Positions 17,902-27,557 of a stretch of 53,122 nucleotides of DNA are shown here, in pieces. This DNA comes from Sulfobacillus sp. (lineage in GTDB: Bacteria > Bacillota > Sulfobacillia > Sulfobacillales > Sulfobacillaceae). The stretch's first letter is position 1. Each line of letters starts with the position of its first letter. Location of the stretch: the NCBI GenBank assembly GCA_027343695.1, contig DAHWKJ010000036.1:1-53122 (forward strand), written 5' to 3'. Made by a program: the position numbers and the translations under genes. Under the pieces are notes generated by a model. That model was not told where the DNA came from. It saw only the letters and a list, made by a program, of their open reading frames with translations, and did no database searches.

Positions 17902-20900
17902 TTACGTCACGGAGGACCGGACCAAAGGCATCCCGGATCGTCGCAGAGCCTCGGAGAAGTCCGGAATCTCAGCCGCCAAATAGGCGTCGAGTTGTCCAAT
18001 CCATTGCTGGGCGGACTGGTTCAAATTCTCGAATGCAGCGCGAACCTGTTCGGTGGGTGCCCAATCCCCAGATTCGACCACGCTCGCCAGATAAGCAATC
18101 TTGGCGTTGAGTTTGGGTGGGTATTGTAGGTCGTCCAGTGACGTTTCCATCTGCACTTGGATCAGTTCCGACTCAATGTCAGAGAGATGCTCGATTATCG
18201 CTCGACCTTGGGTCACCAATGCCTCGTACTCGGGATCCGTTCCCGCCCGGTCCAAATACCATGATACGTCCTCTTTTGCTCGGCGCAGCCGATTGATGGC
18301 ATCGTGGACCGTTGACAGGGAATCTTTAATCCTCTGGACAAGTGCCGATTGCGCTTCAAATTCTTCCTGAGTGGTCTCAACCCGAGGATCCGCTAAGACC
18401 TCAAACTCTTGGGCAGCGGTTCCAGATTCCGTCACGAGGGTCGCTTTAAAGATGCCCGGGACCACCAAGGGGGCCACGGTTTCCCAAATTTCATGATGAC
18501 CATGTTCTAAGCGTGTCGCTTCCGGATATCGTAGGTTCCAGGTAATCCGATGAAATCCTGGCGAAACGGCTAGCTTGGGTTCGTTGGCATGCGGCGAATC
18601 GCTTCGCAATTCGCGCACCAATTCCCCACGCGCATTGGTAATCCGAAGCACAATGGGAGTCGTCAATGCGTGCTCGAGCCAGTAATGAAACGTCACGCCA
18701 TAGACCGGATTCTGGCCAGCATCTAAAAAGAATGGCAGCTCGCCTGGGCTCGGTTTTTGCTTCACGTAAAAAGATGCTCCCGTAGGCCACTCCAACACGG
18801 ACACCGGGTCCACCGTCGCAATCTCTTTAGGAAACCAAATCGTGCCGCCGGGTGCCGCCCGGTAGACAGGACTGGGTTGATAGAGTCGCACCGGCCCGGT
18901 ATTAGTGCCCGCCTCGATAAGCTGGCGTAGCGGGCTATCGTGGTCCAAAATCCAAAACGACCGACCATGGGTGGCCACAACAATATCGTCCCCGACTACT
19001 TGAATGTCGTGAATCGGGACCCGCGGCAAGTTCAATTGCAATGAGACCCAGTGGTCGCCAGCATCCAGCGACACATAAATGCCGCGTTCCGTGCCGACGA
19101 AGAGCATCTTCTCCGATACGCTGTCTTCTCGGATCACGCGGGTATAGGCATCATCCGGTAATCCCGCAACAATTTTTTCCCAGTGGCTACCGAAATCCCG
19201 CGTGCGCCAGAGCGATGGACGGGGATCGTCTAGCTTATAGCGGGTTGCCGCCACGTACGCCGTGCCGGCGTGAAACCGCGAGGCTTCGATCAGGCTAATG
19301 AGGCTCCATTCCGGGAGATCTGGCGGGGTTACATTAGCCCAGTTCTCACCGTTGTCGCGGCTAATGTGAATCAGTCCGTCATCAGTCCCAGCCCATAGTA
19401 ACCCTCTCTGGATGGGTGATTCGGCCAAAGCAAACACCGTACCATAGACCTCAACCCCGGTGTGATCCTTAGTAATTGGCCCTCCCGAGGGGCCAAACTT
19501 GGTGGCATCCTGTCTGGTCAAATCGGGGCTCACGAGCGCCCATGATCTGCCATCGTTCTCCGTCCGGAAAATCCGATTGCCGGCGACGTATAGAATATTC
19601 GGATCATGGGGTGACAAGACAATGGGAGTCGTCCACTGGAATCGATACGTGTAGTCTTCCGATGCCATTCCCGCAGTTTTCTCGGGCCAGGGCGAGATGT
19701 CTCGCTGTTCGCGGGTACGATGGTCATATCGGGTAATGCGTCCCCCTTCCCCCCCGCCGGAACTGCCCGCGTAGACAATATTGGGATCGTCCGGCCGCAC
19801 CGCTATATAGCCACTCTCGGCACCCCCGATGTCATACCACTCACGCTGACTGATTGCCGCATGGCGCGTCCGACTCGGCACCGAAATGGTGGTGTTATCC
19901 TGTTGGGAGCCGTATAGGCGATAGGGCACGTTAGTGTCTACCATCACATGGTAGAATTCTCCTGTTGGCTGATTGTAAATATTGGACCAACTGTGCCCTC
20001 CGTCAAAACTGACCGCGGCACCTCCATCCGCACCATGAATCTGGCGCGATGGATTTTTAGGGTCGATCCATAGGTCATGGTGATCGCCATGGGGAGTAGC
20101 GACTTGATGGAAGTGCCTGCCCCCATCATCCGAGTGCCAAAATCCGGTAGCTAATACGGATACGGATTGCGGATCTTGGGGATCCGCAAACACATGGGTA
20201 TAGTACCAAGGACGTGCCCGGACTTCCCGGTCTGCATTTACGAGATCCCAGGTTTGTCCCGCGTCGTCGGACCGATACAGGCCACCTTTATCCGCTTCAA
20301 CGATAGCCCAGACGCGTTTAGGTTGTTTGGGAGCCACGGTGACGCCGACTCTTCCCCACACTCCTTCGGGAAGACCGGTGTTATGGGTCAACTCTTCCCA
20401 GGTATCTCCTCCATTAGTCGATTTAAAGAGTCCCGAACCGGGCCCCCCACTAATCATCGCCCACGGCATACGGCGCGCTTGCCACATGGCTGCGTATAAC
20501 ACCCGTGGATTATGGGGATCCATGGTCAGGTCAATGGCTCCGGTGGCGTCATCGCGGTAGAGCACCTTCTCCCAGGTTTCGCCCCCGTCCCGGGACCGAA
20601 ACACTCCGCGGTCCGGGTGTGGTCCAAACGCATGCCCGAGCGCCGCCACATAGACGAGGTTCGGGTCTTTGGGATGAATTCGAATCCGAGCGATATGCCG
20701 CGTATCCGATAGTCCCATCGACTGCCAAGTCTCCCCGCCATCTGTGGTTTTGTACACACCATCACCAAACGACACGTTGCCACGGATGCAACATTCACCC
20801 ATCCCGGCATAAATCACATTGGGATCGGATTCGGCAATTTGCAACGCGCCCACTGAAGCCGTTTTGAAATAGCCATCGGAAACGTTGTCCCACGTAATAC

Positions 20901-21060
20901 CACCGTTCGTAGTTTTCCACACCCCGCCGCCCGTGGATCCAAAATAAAACGTCATCGTGTCGGTGGGGTGACCCGCAACTGCCACCGACCGCCCTCCCCG
21001 ATGCGGACCTACTAGTCGCCACTGTAAAGAATCTGGAATATGTTCTGCCTCAAATTTCAC
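17902..21060 (-). CDS. Giant Asp-box (BNR/VPS10-like) beta-propeller protein
   Basis: The protein has 1052 residues from a GTG at 21060. An AAGGAGGGG sits 6 bases before this GTG; the longer frame to 21084 would place that site inside the gene. At least ten Asp-box repeats (S/T-x-D/N-x-G-x-x-W) are visible: TTNGGITWD, TTDGGETWQ, SRDGGETWE, STNGGDTWE, SDDAGQTWD, SFDGGHSWS, SRDNGENWA, SLDAGDHWV. They occupy roughly residues 40-720 and predict one or two many-bladed propellers as in sortilin and sialidases. A beta-rich segment follows and the last ~120 residues look helical. No catalytic sialidase motif and no signal peptide were seen. Its function is unknown. Confidence 0.8.
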   Translation of the reverse strand: MKFEAEHIPDSLQWRLVGPHRGGRSVAVAGHPTDTMTFYFGSTGGGVWKTTNGGITWDNVSDGYFKTASVGALQIAESDPNVIYAGMGECCIRGNVSFGDGVYKTTDGGETWQSMGLSDTRHIARIRIHPKDPNLVYVAALGHAFGPHPDRGVFRSRDGGETWEKVLYRDDATGAIDLTMDPHNPRVLYAAMWQARRMPWAMISGGPGSGLFKSTNGGDTWEELTHNTGLPEGVWGRVGVTVAPKQPKRVWAIVEADKGGLYRSDDAGQTWDLVNADREVRARPWYYTHVFADPQDPQSVSVLATGFWHSDDGGRHFHQVATPHGDHHDLWIDPKNPSRQIHGADGGAAVSFDGGHSWSNIYNQPTGEFYHVMVDTNVPYRLYGSQQDNTTISVPSRTRHAAISQREWYDIGGAESGYIAVRPDDPNIVYAGSSGGGEGGRITRYDHRTREQRDISPWPEKTAGMASEDYTYRFQWTTPIVLSPHDPNILYVAGNRIFRTENDGRSWALVSPDLTRQDATKFGPSGGPITKDHTGVEVYGTVFALAESPIQRGLLWAGTDDGLIHISRDNGENWANVTPPDLPEWSLISLIEASRFHAGTAYVAATRYKLDDPRPSLWRTRDFGSHWEKIVAGLPDDAYTRVIREDSVSEKMLFVGTERGIYVSLDAGDHWVSLQLNLPRVPIHDIQVVGDDIVVATHGRSFWILDHDSPLRQLIEAGTNTGPVRLYQPSPVYRAAPGGTIWFPKEIATVDPVSVLEWPTGASFYVKQKPSPGELPFFLDAGQNPVYGVTFHYWLEHALTTPIVLRITNARGELVRELRSDSPHANEPKLAVSPGFHRITWNLRYPEATRLEHGHHEIWETVAPLVVPGIFKATLVTESGTAAQEFEVLADPRVETTQEEFEAQSALVQRIKDSLSTVHDAINRLRRAKEDVSWYLDRAGTDPEYEALVTQGRAIIEHLSDIESELIQVQMETSLDDLQYPPKLNAKIAYLASVVESGDWAPTEQVRAAFENLNQSAQQWIGQLDAYLAAEIPDFSEALRRSGMPLVRSSVT

Positions 21061-21274
21061 CGAAATCCCCTCCTTCATGACCATACTAGTTCACGATCTG
21101 CTGCATAAAATCCTGCCACCGCGAGAAATACTTGGCCGGCGCCTAGCTTAAAACCCACGCGATCCAGATCGCTGACTTCTCGAAATGTGCCTCGTGGCGA
21201 TGCCGTCTGGTTTTAGCGAAGTATTGATAGATCGTGATCCCCATTGCGAACCCGACCTCTAGGTAGTATCCTCG

Positions 21275-21302
21275 TTGTTGGTTTACTAACTCTTTGTATA
21301 GC
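21275..21302 (+). promoter_or_regulatory. Possible sigma-A promoter of the DHA2 transporter gene
   Basis: TTGTTG (21275-21280) and TATAGC (21297-21302) are separated by 16 bases, 38 bases before the ATG. Read by eye only. Confidence 0.35.
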
Positions 21303-21339
21303 AACTATTAAATCCTCTCATAAGGTGGACACTATAAAA

Positions 21340-22797
21340 ATGATCAATGCGATTCAACGCAAATGGTGGATTTTAGTTGTGGTGACGCTCGTCGCATTTA
21401 TTACCAATGTGGATGCGACGATCGTCATCGTCGGTCTTCCTCGCTTGATGTTGGGTCTTCATATCACCATTACCACGGGCCTTTGGACCCTCACCGCCTA
21501 TATCATCACCAGCACGGTATTCTTACTCCCTGCCGGCCGGTGGTCGGATGTGGTGGGCAGGAAGCGGATTTTTATGATCGGGCTCTCGATTTTCACCGTG
21601 GCCACCGTGCTCTGTGGGTTTGCACCCTCCGGTGCGCTGCTTATTACGTTTCGATTCATCCAAGGCGTAGGGGCCGCCTTAGCCCTCGCCACCGCTACTC
21701 CCATTATCGTTCATGCGTTCCCCAAACATCAGCTAGGTCGGGCGCTCGGCATCAACTCCACCGCGTGGGTGATTGGATCTATCGTGGGGCCGGTGGCAGG
21801 AGGAGTCCTCGTTACCACCTTAGGCTGGCGGTGGATTTTCTTTGTCACGGTCCCATTTGCCCTGGCTGGCATGGTGGCTGCCTGGTTTGTTCTCGAAGAA
21901 AGTGCCGCCAAAAAATCTCTGGGCACCACCGACTGGCCCGGAATCGCGAGCTTTGGGATGGCGCTCGTGCTGCTCTTAATTGGTCTCTCTGAAGGACAAG
22001 CTTGGGGCTTTGGCTCCTTACGGATCCTCAGTCTTTTTGCTGGCACCGCGGTGCTGTTAATAGGCTTCGTCGTCCGCGAACTACGGACCGTTGATCCGCT
22101 CTTCGACTTGAAACTATTACTGAATCGCCATTATCGTGCCGGACTTGGGGTGACCGTCAGTTACTCGATTGGATATTTTGCTACGACGTTTTTGCTGACC
22201 ATCTATCTACAAGGCGCCCTGCATTTAAGTCCCTTAAAGGCCGGCCTCTTATTAATCCCGTTGTCTCTCCCCCAACTGGTCATTAGTCCCCTCGGGGGAT
22301 GGCTCGCCGACCGATTTGGACCCCCTCGCTTTATTATTCTTGGGGTCATACTATTGGCCGTGGGAGGCTATCTTTTAGGCCAATTGGGTCCCACCTTACA
22401 GCTGAGCGCCGTCATCGTGCCGTTGTTGCTCATGTCGGTCGCCACGGGTCTGGCCTGGCCCGCCCTGACTAAGGTCGTCATGTCGTCCGCACCCTTAACA
22501 CGCACCGGGGCGGCCTCGGGTATGTTCTTTACCTTTCGCAATGTCGGCATGTCCCTATCACTCACGTTGGCTCTGGTGGTGGCAGAAACCAGCCTCCCGA
22601 GTGCGATCGCGGCTAAGGCTTTTCTAGGAACCGCAGGCGTCTTGTTGCCTCACTTTCGGGATATTTTGACCCACTCCACGGACGCTGGATTTCGGGTTTT
22701 CGTGATTTTTTATGGCGTCGCCCTTCTCTTTTCCTTATTTCTCTTACGCCCTATTGTCCCGGCCTCGACGGCAGTGCCCCAAAAAGAAAAGGCGTAA
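21340..22797 (+). CDS. MFS drug transporter, DHA2 (14-TM) family
   Basis: The protein has 485 residues starting MINAIQRKWW; AAGGTGG lies 11 bases upstream of this ATG, while the open frame from 21244 lacks a site. About fourteen hydrophobic segments are visible. Family motifs are present: NVDATIVIVGLPRL in TM1, the A motif GRWSDVVGRKRIF, and the antiporter C motif region WVIGSIVGPVAGGVL. It probably exports toxic organic compounds with protons. It stands alone between the Asp-box gene and a small zinc-ribbon gene. Confidence 0.88.
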   Translation: MINAIQRKWWILVVVTLVAFITNVDATIVIVGLPRLMLGLHITITTGLWTLTAYIITSTVFLLPAGRWSDVVGRKRIFMIGLSIFTVATVLCGFAPSGALLITFRFIQGVGAALALATATPIIVHAFPKHQLGRALGINSTAWVIGSIVGPVAGGVLVTTLGWRWIFFVTVPFALAGMVAAWFVLEESAAKKSLGTTDWPGIASFGMALVLLLIGLSEGQAWGFGSLRILSLFAGTAVLLIGFVVRELRTVDPLFDLKLLLNRHYRAGLGVTVSYSIGYFATTFLLTIYLQGALHLSPLKAGLLLIPLSLPQLVISPLGGWLADRFGPPRFIILGVILLAVGGYLLGQLGPTLQLSAVIVPLLLMSVATGLAWPALTKVVMSSAPLTRTGAASGMFFTFRNVGMSLSLTLALVVAETSLPSAIAAKAFLGTAGVLLPHFRDILTHSTDAGFRVFVIFYGVALLFSLFLLRPIVPASTAVPQKEKA

Positions 22798-22855
22798 CAG
22801 TTTAGCAACATGTTTAGGATTTAATAAGGTCATCCTGGACCGGGAGGTCACCGCC

Positions 22856-23041
22856 ATGATGACGTTCATGATTTGCCCACGTTGCCGTGCGGCGCATTTG
22901 CGCGTACTCGAGAATCGCGTGACACACGACCAATATGTCCTCTGTGACGATTATCCCTACTGTGCGTATGTCGACAATTTAGATCCCTGGATTCCGGTTG
23001 ATCTCATTACGGAGGACTCATCGGGGTCCCCTGCCGCCTAA
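22856..23041 (+). CDS. Small zinc-ribbon protein
   Basis: The protein has 61 residues starting MMTFMICPRC, with GGGAGGT 8 bases before the ATG. It has one CPRC knuckle and a second pair CDDYPYC about 27 residues later, suggesting a single structural zinc site like the ribbons at the end of bacterial topoisomerase I. The C-terminus is acidic. It lies 58 bases after the transporter and 68 before ybaK. The role is unknown; it could bind nucleic acid. Confidence 0.65.
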   Translation: MMTFMICPRCRAAHLRVLENRVTHDQYVLCDDYPYCAYVDNLDPWIPVDLITEDSSGSPAA

Positions 23042-23109
23042 TCAGATTGCTCTTGCAGCCACTCTTCCTTATACTGGGAGGTAGTTCTACGTGAAGGAGT
23101 GGCCGGTGC

Positions 23110-23568
23110 ATGAAAAGTCGGGCGTTGTTGTGGCTAGAACGACATGGCGTACCTTATCAAGTCCTCGAATACGATGAGGTCGAAAAGTCCGCAGAGGAAG
23201 TCGCGACAAAATGTGGACTCCCTTTAGCCCGAGTCTTCAAGACCCTGTTAGTCCATGGTGAGAAGGGGTTTGCCATTGTTCTCATCCCAGGCGACTTGCA
23301 ACTGAGTGAGAAAAAGTGTGCGACTGCCCTGACCTGTCGGACCGTGGAAATGGCGGATCCCGAAGATATTCACCGCATTACCGGGTATTTACGGGGATCG
23401 GTATCCCCGATCAACCCGCGTCGGCCCGTGCCTGTCTTGTGTCATGAAACCCTATTACAAGACGAATTTGCGGCGGTTTCCGCGGGCCAGCGAGGATTTG
23501 AGCTGTGGTTGAAAAGTCAGGACCTGGTCAACGTAACCCAAGCCACGGTGCTGGATTGTGCACGTTGA
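23110..23568 (+). CDS. ybaK: Cys-tRNA(Pro)/Cys-tRNA(Cys) deacylase, YbaK/EbsC family
   Basis: The protein has 152 residues. It belongs to the trans-editing YbaK/ProX family, which hydrolyses mischarged aminoacyl-tRNA. The key features are the Lys in RVFKTLLVHG, the LSEKKCATAL helix, and the glycine-rich loop GYLRGSVSPI. The length is standard. It starts an operon: its stop overlaps the TTG start of pcp (TTGA), and pcp overlaps tricorn by ATGA. Amino-acid specificity cannot be told. Confidence 0.88.
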   Translation: MKSRALLWLERHGVPYQVLEYDEVEKSAEEVATKCGLPLARVFKTLLVHGEKGFAIVLIPGDLQLSEKKCATALTCRTVEMADPEDIHRITGYLRGSVSPINPRRPVPVLCHETLLQDEFAAVSAGQRGFELWLKSQDLVNVTQATVLDCAR

Positions 23569-24197
23569 GAGCGGGCGCCACGATTCTCGTCACCCATTTT
23601 GATCCTTTTGGACACGATTCCCTCAATGTCTCCCAGGAAGTCGCCACCCGCCTATCCCCTGATCTTGACGTGGTCGTAAAACCCATCAAGACCAGCAAGC
23701 GGGACGTTGACGAACGCATTCCCCTTCTCCTCCACGAATTGAATCCCGATGCCGTACTCGCCATGGGACAAGCCGAGGGACGAACAACTCCCTCGCTCGA
23801 GTGGATTGGGGTCAATTTAATACATAGCTCGATGCCCGATAACCGGCAAGAGACGCATTATGCGGTCCCCATTATCCCCGGTGGACCCGCCGCCTACTTT
23901 GCGACCTTACCGTTGTTGCGCCTAGAACACACGCTGAAATCCCAAGGCCTCCCGATCGCCTTATCCTCGTCGGCAGGACTCTATATGTGTAACCAGGCGC
24001 TCTATTTGTTTTCGCACCATGGATCTGGGATACCCGTGGGCTTTTTGCATTTACCCAGTTTGCCTGAGCAAACGGTACAGCAGCCGGAACGGCCTACCAT
24101 GCCATTGGAACTTCAGCTGCGTATTGTCACCCAGATTTTGCAAGATATTAAAGAGTGGCTGGTAAGAGGCCAGCCTCGGTGGGAGGGACATCTATGA
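23565..24197 (+). CDS. pcp: Pyrrolidone-carboxylate peptidase-like cysteine peptidase
   Basis: The protein has 210 residues from a TTG that overlaps the ybaK stop. Members (family C15) remove N-terminal pyroglutamate from peptides. The catalytic Cys lies in SSSAGLYMCNQALY, the His in VGFLHLPSLPEQ and the Glu in SLEWIGVN, where the usual SVERVAxN is altered. ILVTHFDPFG fits the N-terminal strand. Coupling to tricorn suggests the two work on the same peptide pool. The start codon is inferred from overlap and could lie a few codons upstream. Confidence 0.85.
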   Translation: MRAGATILVTHFDPFGHDSLNVSQEVATRLSPDLDVVVKPIKTSKRDVDERIPLLLHELNPDAVLAMGQAEGRTTPSLEWIGVNLIHSSMPDNRQETHYAVPIIPGGPAAYFATLPLLRLEHTLKSQGLPIALSSSAGLYMCNQALYLFSHHGSGIPVGFLHLPSLPEQTVQQPERPTMPLELQLRIVTQILQDIKEWLVRGQPRWEGHL

Positions 24198-27100
24198 TGA
24201 ATGCAGAAGACGGGTATTATCGTTCGCCATCGATTGCGGGCGACACGGTTGCCTTTGTCTCCGAAGATGATGTGTGGCTGGTAGATCGTCGGGGCGGTAT
24301 TGCTCGACGCTTAACGGCTGGCTGGGGGGCTGCGGTGCGCCCGTGGTTGTCACCAGACGGACGTTACCTGGCCTACACGGGTAAAGAAGAGGGCGATACC
24401 GAAATTTATATCATGCCGGGCGAAGGTGGGGAAGTACGCCGCTTAACGTATTGGGGGGCCAACTCCGTGGTGGCGGGTTATTCTCCCCAAGGACACGTCG
24501 TCGTGGCCAGTAATTACGGCACCCCATTTCGGCCGTGGTTTAATCTCTATACCATCGACCCGGAAGGTGGAGAACCTCAAAAACTTCCGTATGGTCCGGC
24601 TCAAAGCATCGGGTTTGGGGGTTCGGGAGGTGTTGTTCTCGGTCGCTACACGGCCGATCCTGCATTGTGGAAACGTTATCGCGGAGGTACAGCCGGACAA
24701 CTCTGGATTGACGCCGATGGTTCCGGCAGGTTCACCCAATATGACGGCGTCCGCGGAAATTTCACGTCACCCATGTGGATTGGGCAGCGGATTTATTTTC
24801 TCAGCGATCATGAAGGCTATGGCAATCTGTATTCCATGACCCCCACAGGAACCGATCTTAGACGACACACCGATCACGATACCTATTATGCCCGAAACGC
24901 CAAAACCGATGGCACCCGCATCGTGTATCATGCCGGCGCCACTCTCTACGTCTTTGATCCCGCTTTGGGCGAGAATACCCATATTGCCGTGGATTACCGA
25001 AGCCAGCGTACGCAACGGGAACCCATTTACCCGCGTGCCGAACAATACGTGACCGAAGCCACCGCCAATAGCGACGGCAGCCGCATTGCTATCACAGCAC
25101 GAGGCAAACTCTTTCAGATGGGCCCATGGCACGGTCCCGTGTACACCGTGGGGGCGACCGACGGGGTGCGATATCGCTTGTCGCGGTGGCTCCCGGACGA
25201 CAGCGGCATGGTCACCATCTCCGACGATGGCGGTGAAGAGGTTCTCGAAGTCCACTGCATCGATAGCACAGAACCTCCAGTTCGCTTTGTTGGACATGAC
25301 TTGGGTCACGTCGAAACAATGGAAATATCGCCCGATGGTCAATTTGCCGCACTAACCAACGAACGGATGGAACTGTGGTTGGCAGATCTTAAAGCCTTGA
25401 CCACCAAACTCGTGGATACGTCTTTGCAAGCACGCATCACCAGCCTTGACTGGTCTCCAGATAGCCGATGGATTGCCTATGATTTCCCACATACCGAACA
25501 CACTAGTTCCATCAGGCTTTATAGCCTGTCGGAAAACCGTCATCTGGATGCCACGCGCCCGCAATTTGCAGACGGACACCCCTTCTTTGATCCCAAAGGC
25601 CGCTATCTCTATTTTCTGTCCTACCGGACCTTTGACCCGATTCCCGACACCTTGCGCTTTGACTACAACTTCACCAAAGGTGGTAAACCCTATTTAATCC
25701 CTTTACAGGCCGATCGGACCTCGCCGTTCTTGCTCGAGTCGAGTCCTTTGATCGAGTCGAAATCACCGAATCCCGACGAGGCCGATAACGGGCCCTTGGT
25801 GACAAAAATTGATACCGACGGCATTGAAGACCGCGTGTTAGCGTTTCCAGTAGAAGAGGGACAATATCGACAACTCGGCGCCTCCGCCACACACGTATTT
25901 TGGACCACCGTGGAGCCCGAGGGACGCCTTTCGAGAACCGGTATGGGACAAAGCGAAGAGGCTCGCGCCACGCTCCACGGATTTGACTGGAAGACCCGAA
26001 AAACTGAAACCATAGCCGACAAAGTCTACGGATTTCACCTCAATGACGACCGGACGCTGATGGTAATCGCCCAACGGCGAAAATTGCGCGTACTGAAGGC
26101 GGGCCAAAAAGTCGACCCCAAAGAAGTGAAGCCCGGGAAAGACAGTGGGTTGGTAGACCTTGATCGGATTGTGTTACGGGTCGATCGCGGCGCGGAATGG
26201 AATCAAATGCTCCGAGAAGCTTGGCGTCTCATGCGCAACAACTTCTGGACTCAAAACATGTCAGGGACCGACTGGAATGCCATCTACGATCGCTACCTGG
26301 CTCTTTTACCGCGCGTGGCCACCCGTGGCGAATTGTCGGATCTGATGTGGGAAATGCAAGGAGAATTAGGCACCTCGCACGCCTATGAAATGGGTGGCGA
26401 TTATCGGTCCGAACCCAAACACCAGGTGGGATCACTCGCAGCGGATTTTCGGTGGGATGAAGAGTCCCACGGATACCGCATTACGCACATTGTGAAGGGC
26501 GACAGCTTTGAAGACCAAAGCCATTCCCCACTCCAGTCCCCAGGGATTAATGTGGTAGTAGGAGACGTCATTGTCGCCGTCAATGGGCATCCCGTGAGTC
26601 GTGAGATACCCCCGCAGCTATGGCTCGTGGATACGGCAGGAGAGGAAGTCGCGTTGACGATTTTGGCTTCAGGCGACCCCCATCTAAAGACACGAACCGT
26701 GGTGGTTAAGCCCCTCGACCAGGAACAAATCGCGCGTTACCGAGAATGGGTGGCAGAGAACCGTGCCTGGGTGCACCAAGCCACCGACAATCGGGTGGGC
26801 TATGTGCATATTCCCGACATGGGTGCCCGAGGATTCTCAGAGTTTTATCGGGCATATTTATCCGAAGTCCATCACGAGGCGCTCATCGTCGACATTCGAT
26901 TCAATGGAGGTGGCCACGTATCCCCTTTGATTCTACAAACCTTGGGAAGAAAACGCATTGCGTACGACATTCCCCGCCATGGGCGCCCCTACCCCTATCC
27001 ATCGGAGAGTGTGTTAGGCCCCATCGTAGCATTAACCAACCAGAATGCCGGTTCCGATGGCGACATCTTCAGTAAAGCGTTTCAGTTAATGAAGCTCGGC

Positions 27101-27415
27101 CCTTTACTGGGAACCCGTACCTGGGGTGGGGTCATCGGTATTGATGTGCGGTACGCCTTGGTCGATGGCTCGATGACCTCACAGCCCGAGTATTCCTACT
27201 GGTTCCAAGACGTAGGCTGGGGAGTTGAAAACTATGGTGTAGACCCAGACATCGTAGTCGAAAACACCCCCCAAGACTATGCCGCGGGCCACGATGTGCA
27301 GTTAGAACGCACCATTGAGGAAGTCCTCCAGTTATTGGAGCGTGACCCTGCCCGTTTGCCAGAGTTCGGAACCCGACCTCACTTGGCACCGGGAAAGCTT
27401 CCTCCTCGTTCTTAG
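24194..27415 (+). CDS. tri: Tricorn protease homologue
   Basis: The protein has 1073 residues starting MMNAEDGYYRSP; GGGAGG lies 6-7 bases before the ATG, which overlaps the pcp stop. Domains follow the Thermoplasma enzyme: six- and seven-bladed beta-propellers (about 1-650, with repeats such as SPDGRYLAY, SPDGQFAAL and SPDSRWIAY), a helical C1 domain, a PDZ domain near 770-860 and a C2 domain. The catalytic residues can be placed: Ser-His in LGTSHAYE, the nucleophile Ser in NAGSDGDIF, and Glu in WGVENYGVDPD. Tricorn trims oligopeptides left by the proteasome or other proteases into di- to tetrapeptides in the cytosol. Bacterial copies are known but uncommon. Confidence 0.92.
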   Translation: MMNAEDGYYRSPSIAGDTVAFVSEDDVWLVDRRGGIARRLTAGWGAAVRPWLSPDGRYLAYTGKEEGDTEIYIMPGEGGEVRRLTYWGANSVVAGYSPQGHVVVASNYGTPFRPWFNLYTIDPEGGEPQKLPYGPAQSIGFGGSGGVVLGRYTADPALWKRYRGGTAGQLWIDADGSGRFTQYDGVRGNFTSPMWIGQRIYFLSDHEGYGNLYSMTPTGTDLRRHTDHDTYYARNAKTDGTRIVYHAGATLYVFDPALGENTHIAVDYRSQRTQREPIYPRAEQYVTEATANSDGSRIAITARGKLFQMGPWHGPVYTVGATDGVRYRLSRWLPDDSGMVTISDDGGEEVLEVHCIDSTEPPVRFVGHDLGHVETMEISPDGQFAALTNERMELWLADLKALTTKLVDTSLQARITSLDWSPDSRWIAYDFPHTEHTSSIRLYSLSENRHLDATRPQFADGHPFFDPKGRYLYFLSYRTFDPIPDTLRFDYNFTKGGKPYLIPLQADRTSPFLLESSPLIESKSPNPDEADNGPLVTKIDTDGIEDRVLAFPVEEGQYRQLGASATHVFWTTVEPEGRLSRTGMGQSEEARATLHGFDWKTRKTETIADKVYGFHLNDDRTLMVIAQRRKLRVLKAGQKVDPKEVKPGKDSGLVDLDRIVLRVDRGAEWNQMLREAWRLMRNNFWTQNMSGTDWNAIYDRYLALLPRVATRGELSDLMWEMQGELGTSHAYEMGGDYRSEPKHQVGSLAADFRWDEESHGYRITHIVKGDSFEDQSHSPLQSPGINVVVGDVIVAVNGHPVSREIPPQLWLVDTAGEEVALTILASGDPHLKTRTVVVKPLDQEQIARYREWVAENRAWVHQATDNRVGYVHIPDMGARGFSEFYRAYLSEVHHEALIVDIRFNGGGHVSPLILQTLGRKRIAYDIPRHGRPYPYPSESVLGPIVALTNQNAGSDGDIFSKAFQLMKLGPLLGTRTWGGVIGIDVRYALVDGSMTSQPEYSYWFQDVGWGVENYGVDPDIVVENTPQDYAAGHDVQLERTIEEVLQLLERDPARLPEFGTRPHLAPGKLPPRS

Positions 27416-27432
27416 CTTCCTCTACCTCCAAA

Positions 27433-27469
27433 CGCGGGGACGGATGGATTTTTCGAGTCCTTCCCCGCG
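27433..27469 (+). terminator. Possible terminator after tricorn
   Basis: CGCGGGGA (27433) pairs with TCCCCGCG (27462) across a 21-base loop, 18 bases past the stop. The long loop and the lack of a T-run make it weak. Confidence 0.35.
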
Positions 27470-27557
27470 CATCTAAGATATCTTGGGGAAATAACCCATG
27501 CTAAAATAGGTCATCCTAGACGTAAAACTTGCGCCGTCTCGGCCCTTAGGAGGTCTT

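Noticed and set aside
24767-25342. A 191-codon frame antisense to tricorn
   Set aside because: It is a shadow of the beta-propeller coding region.
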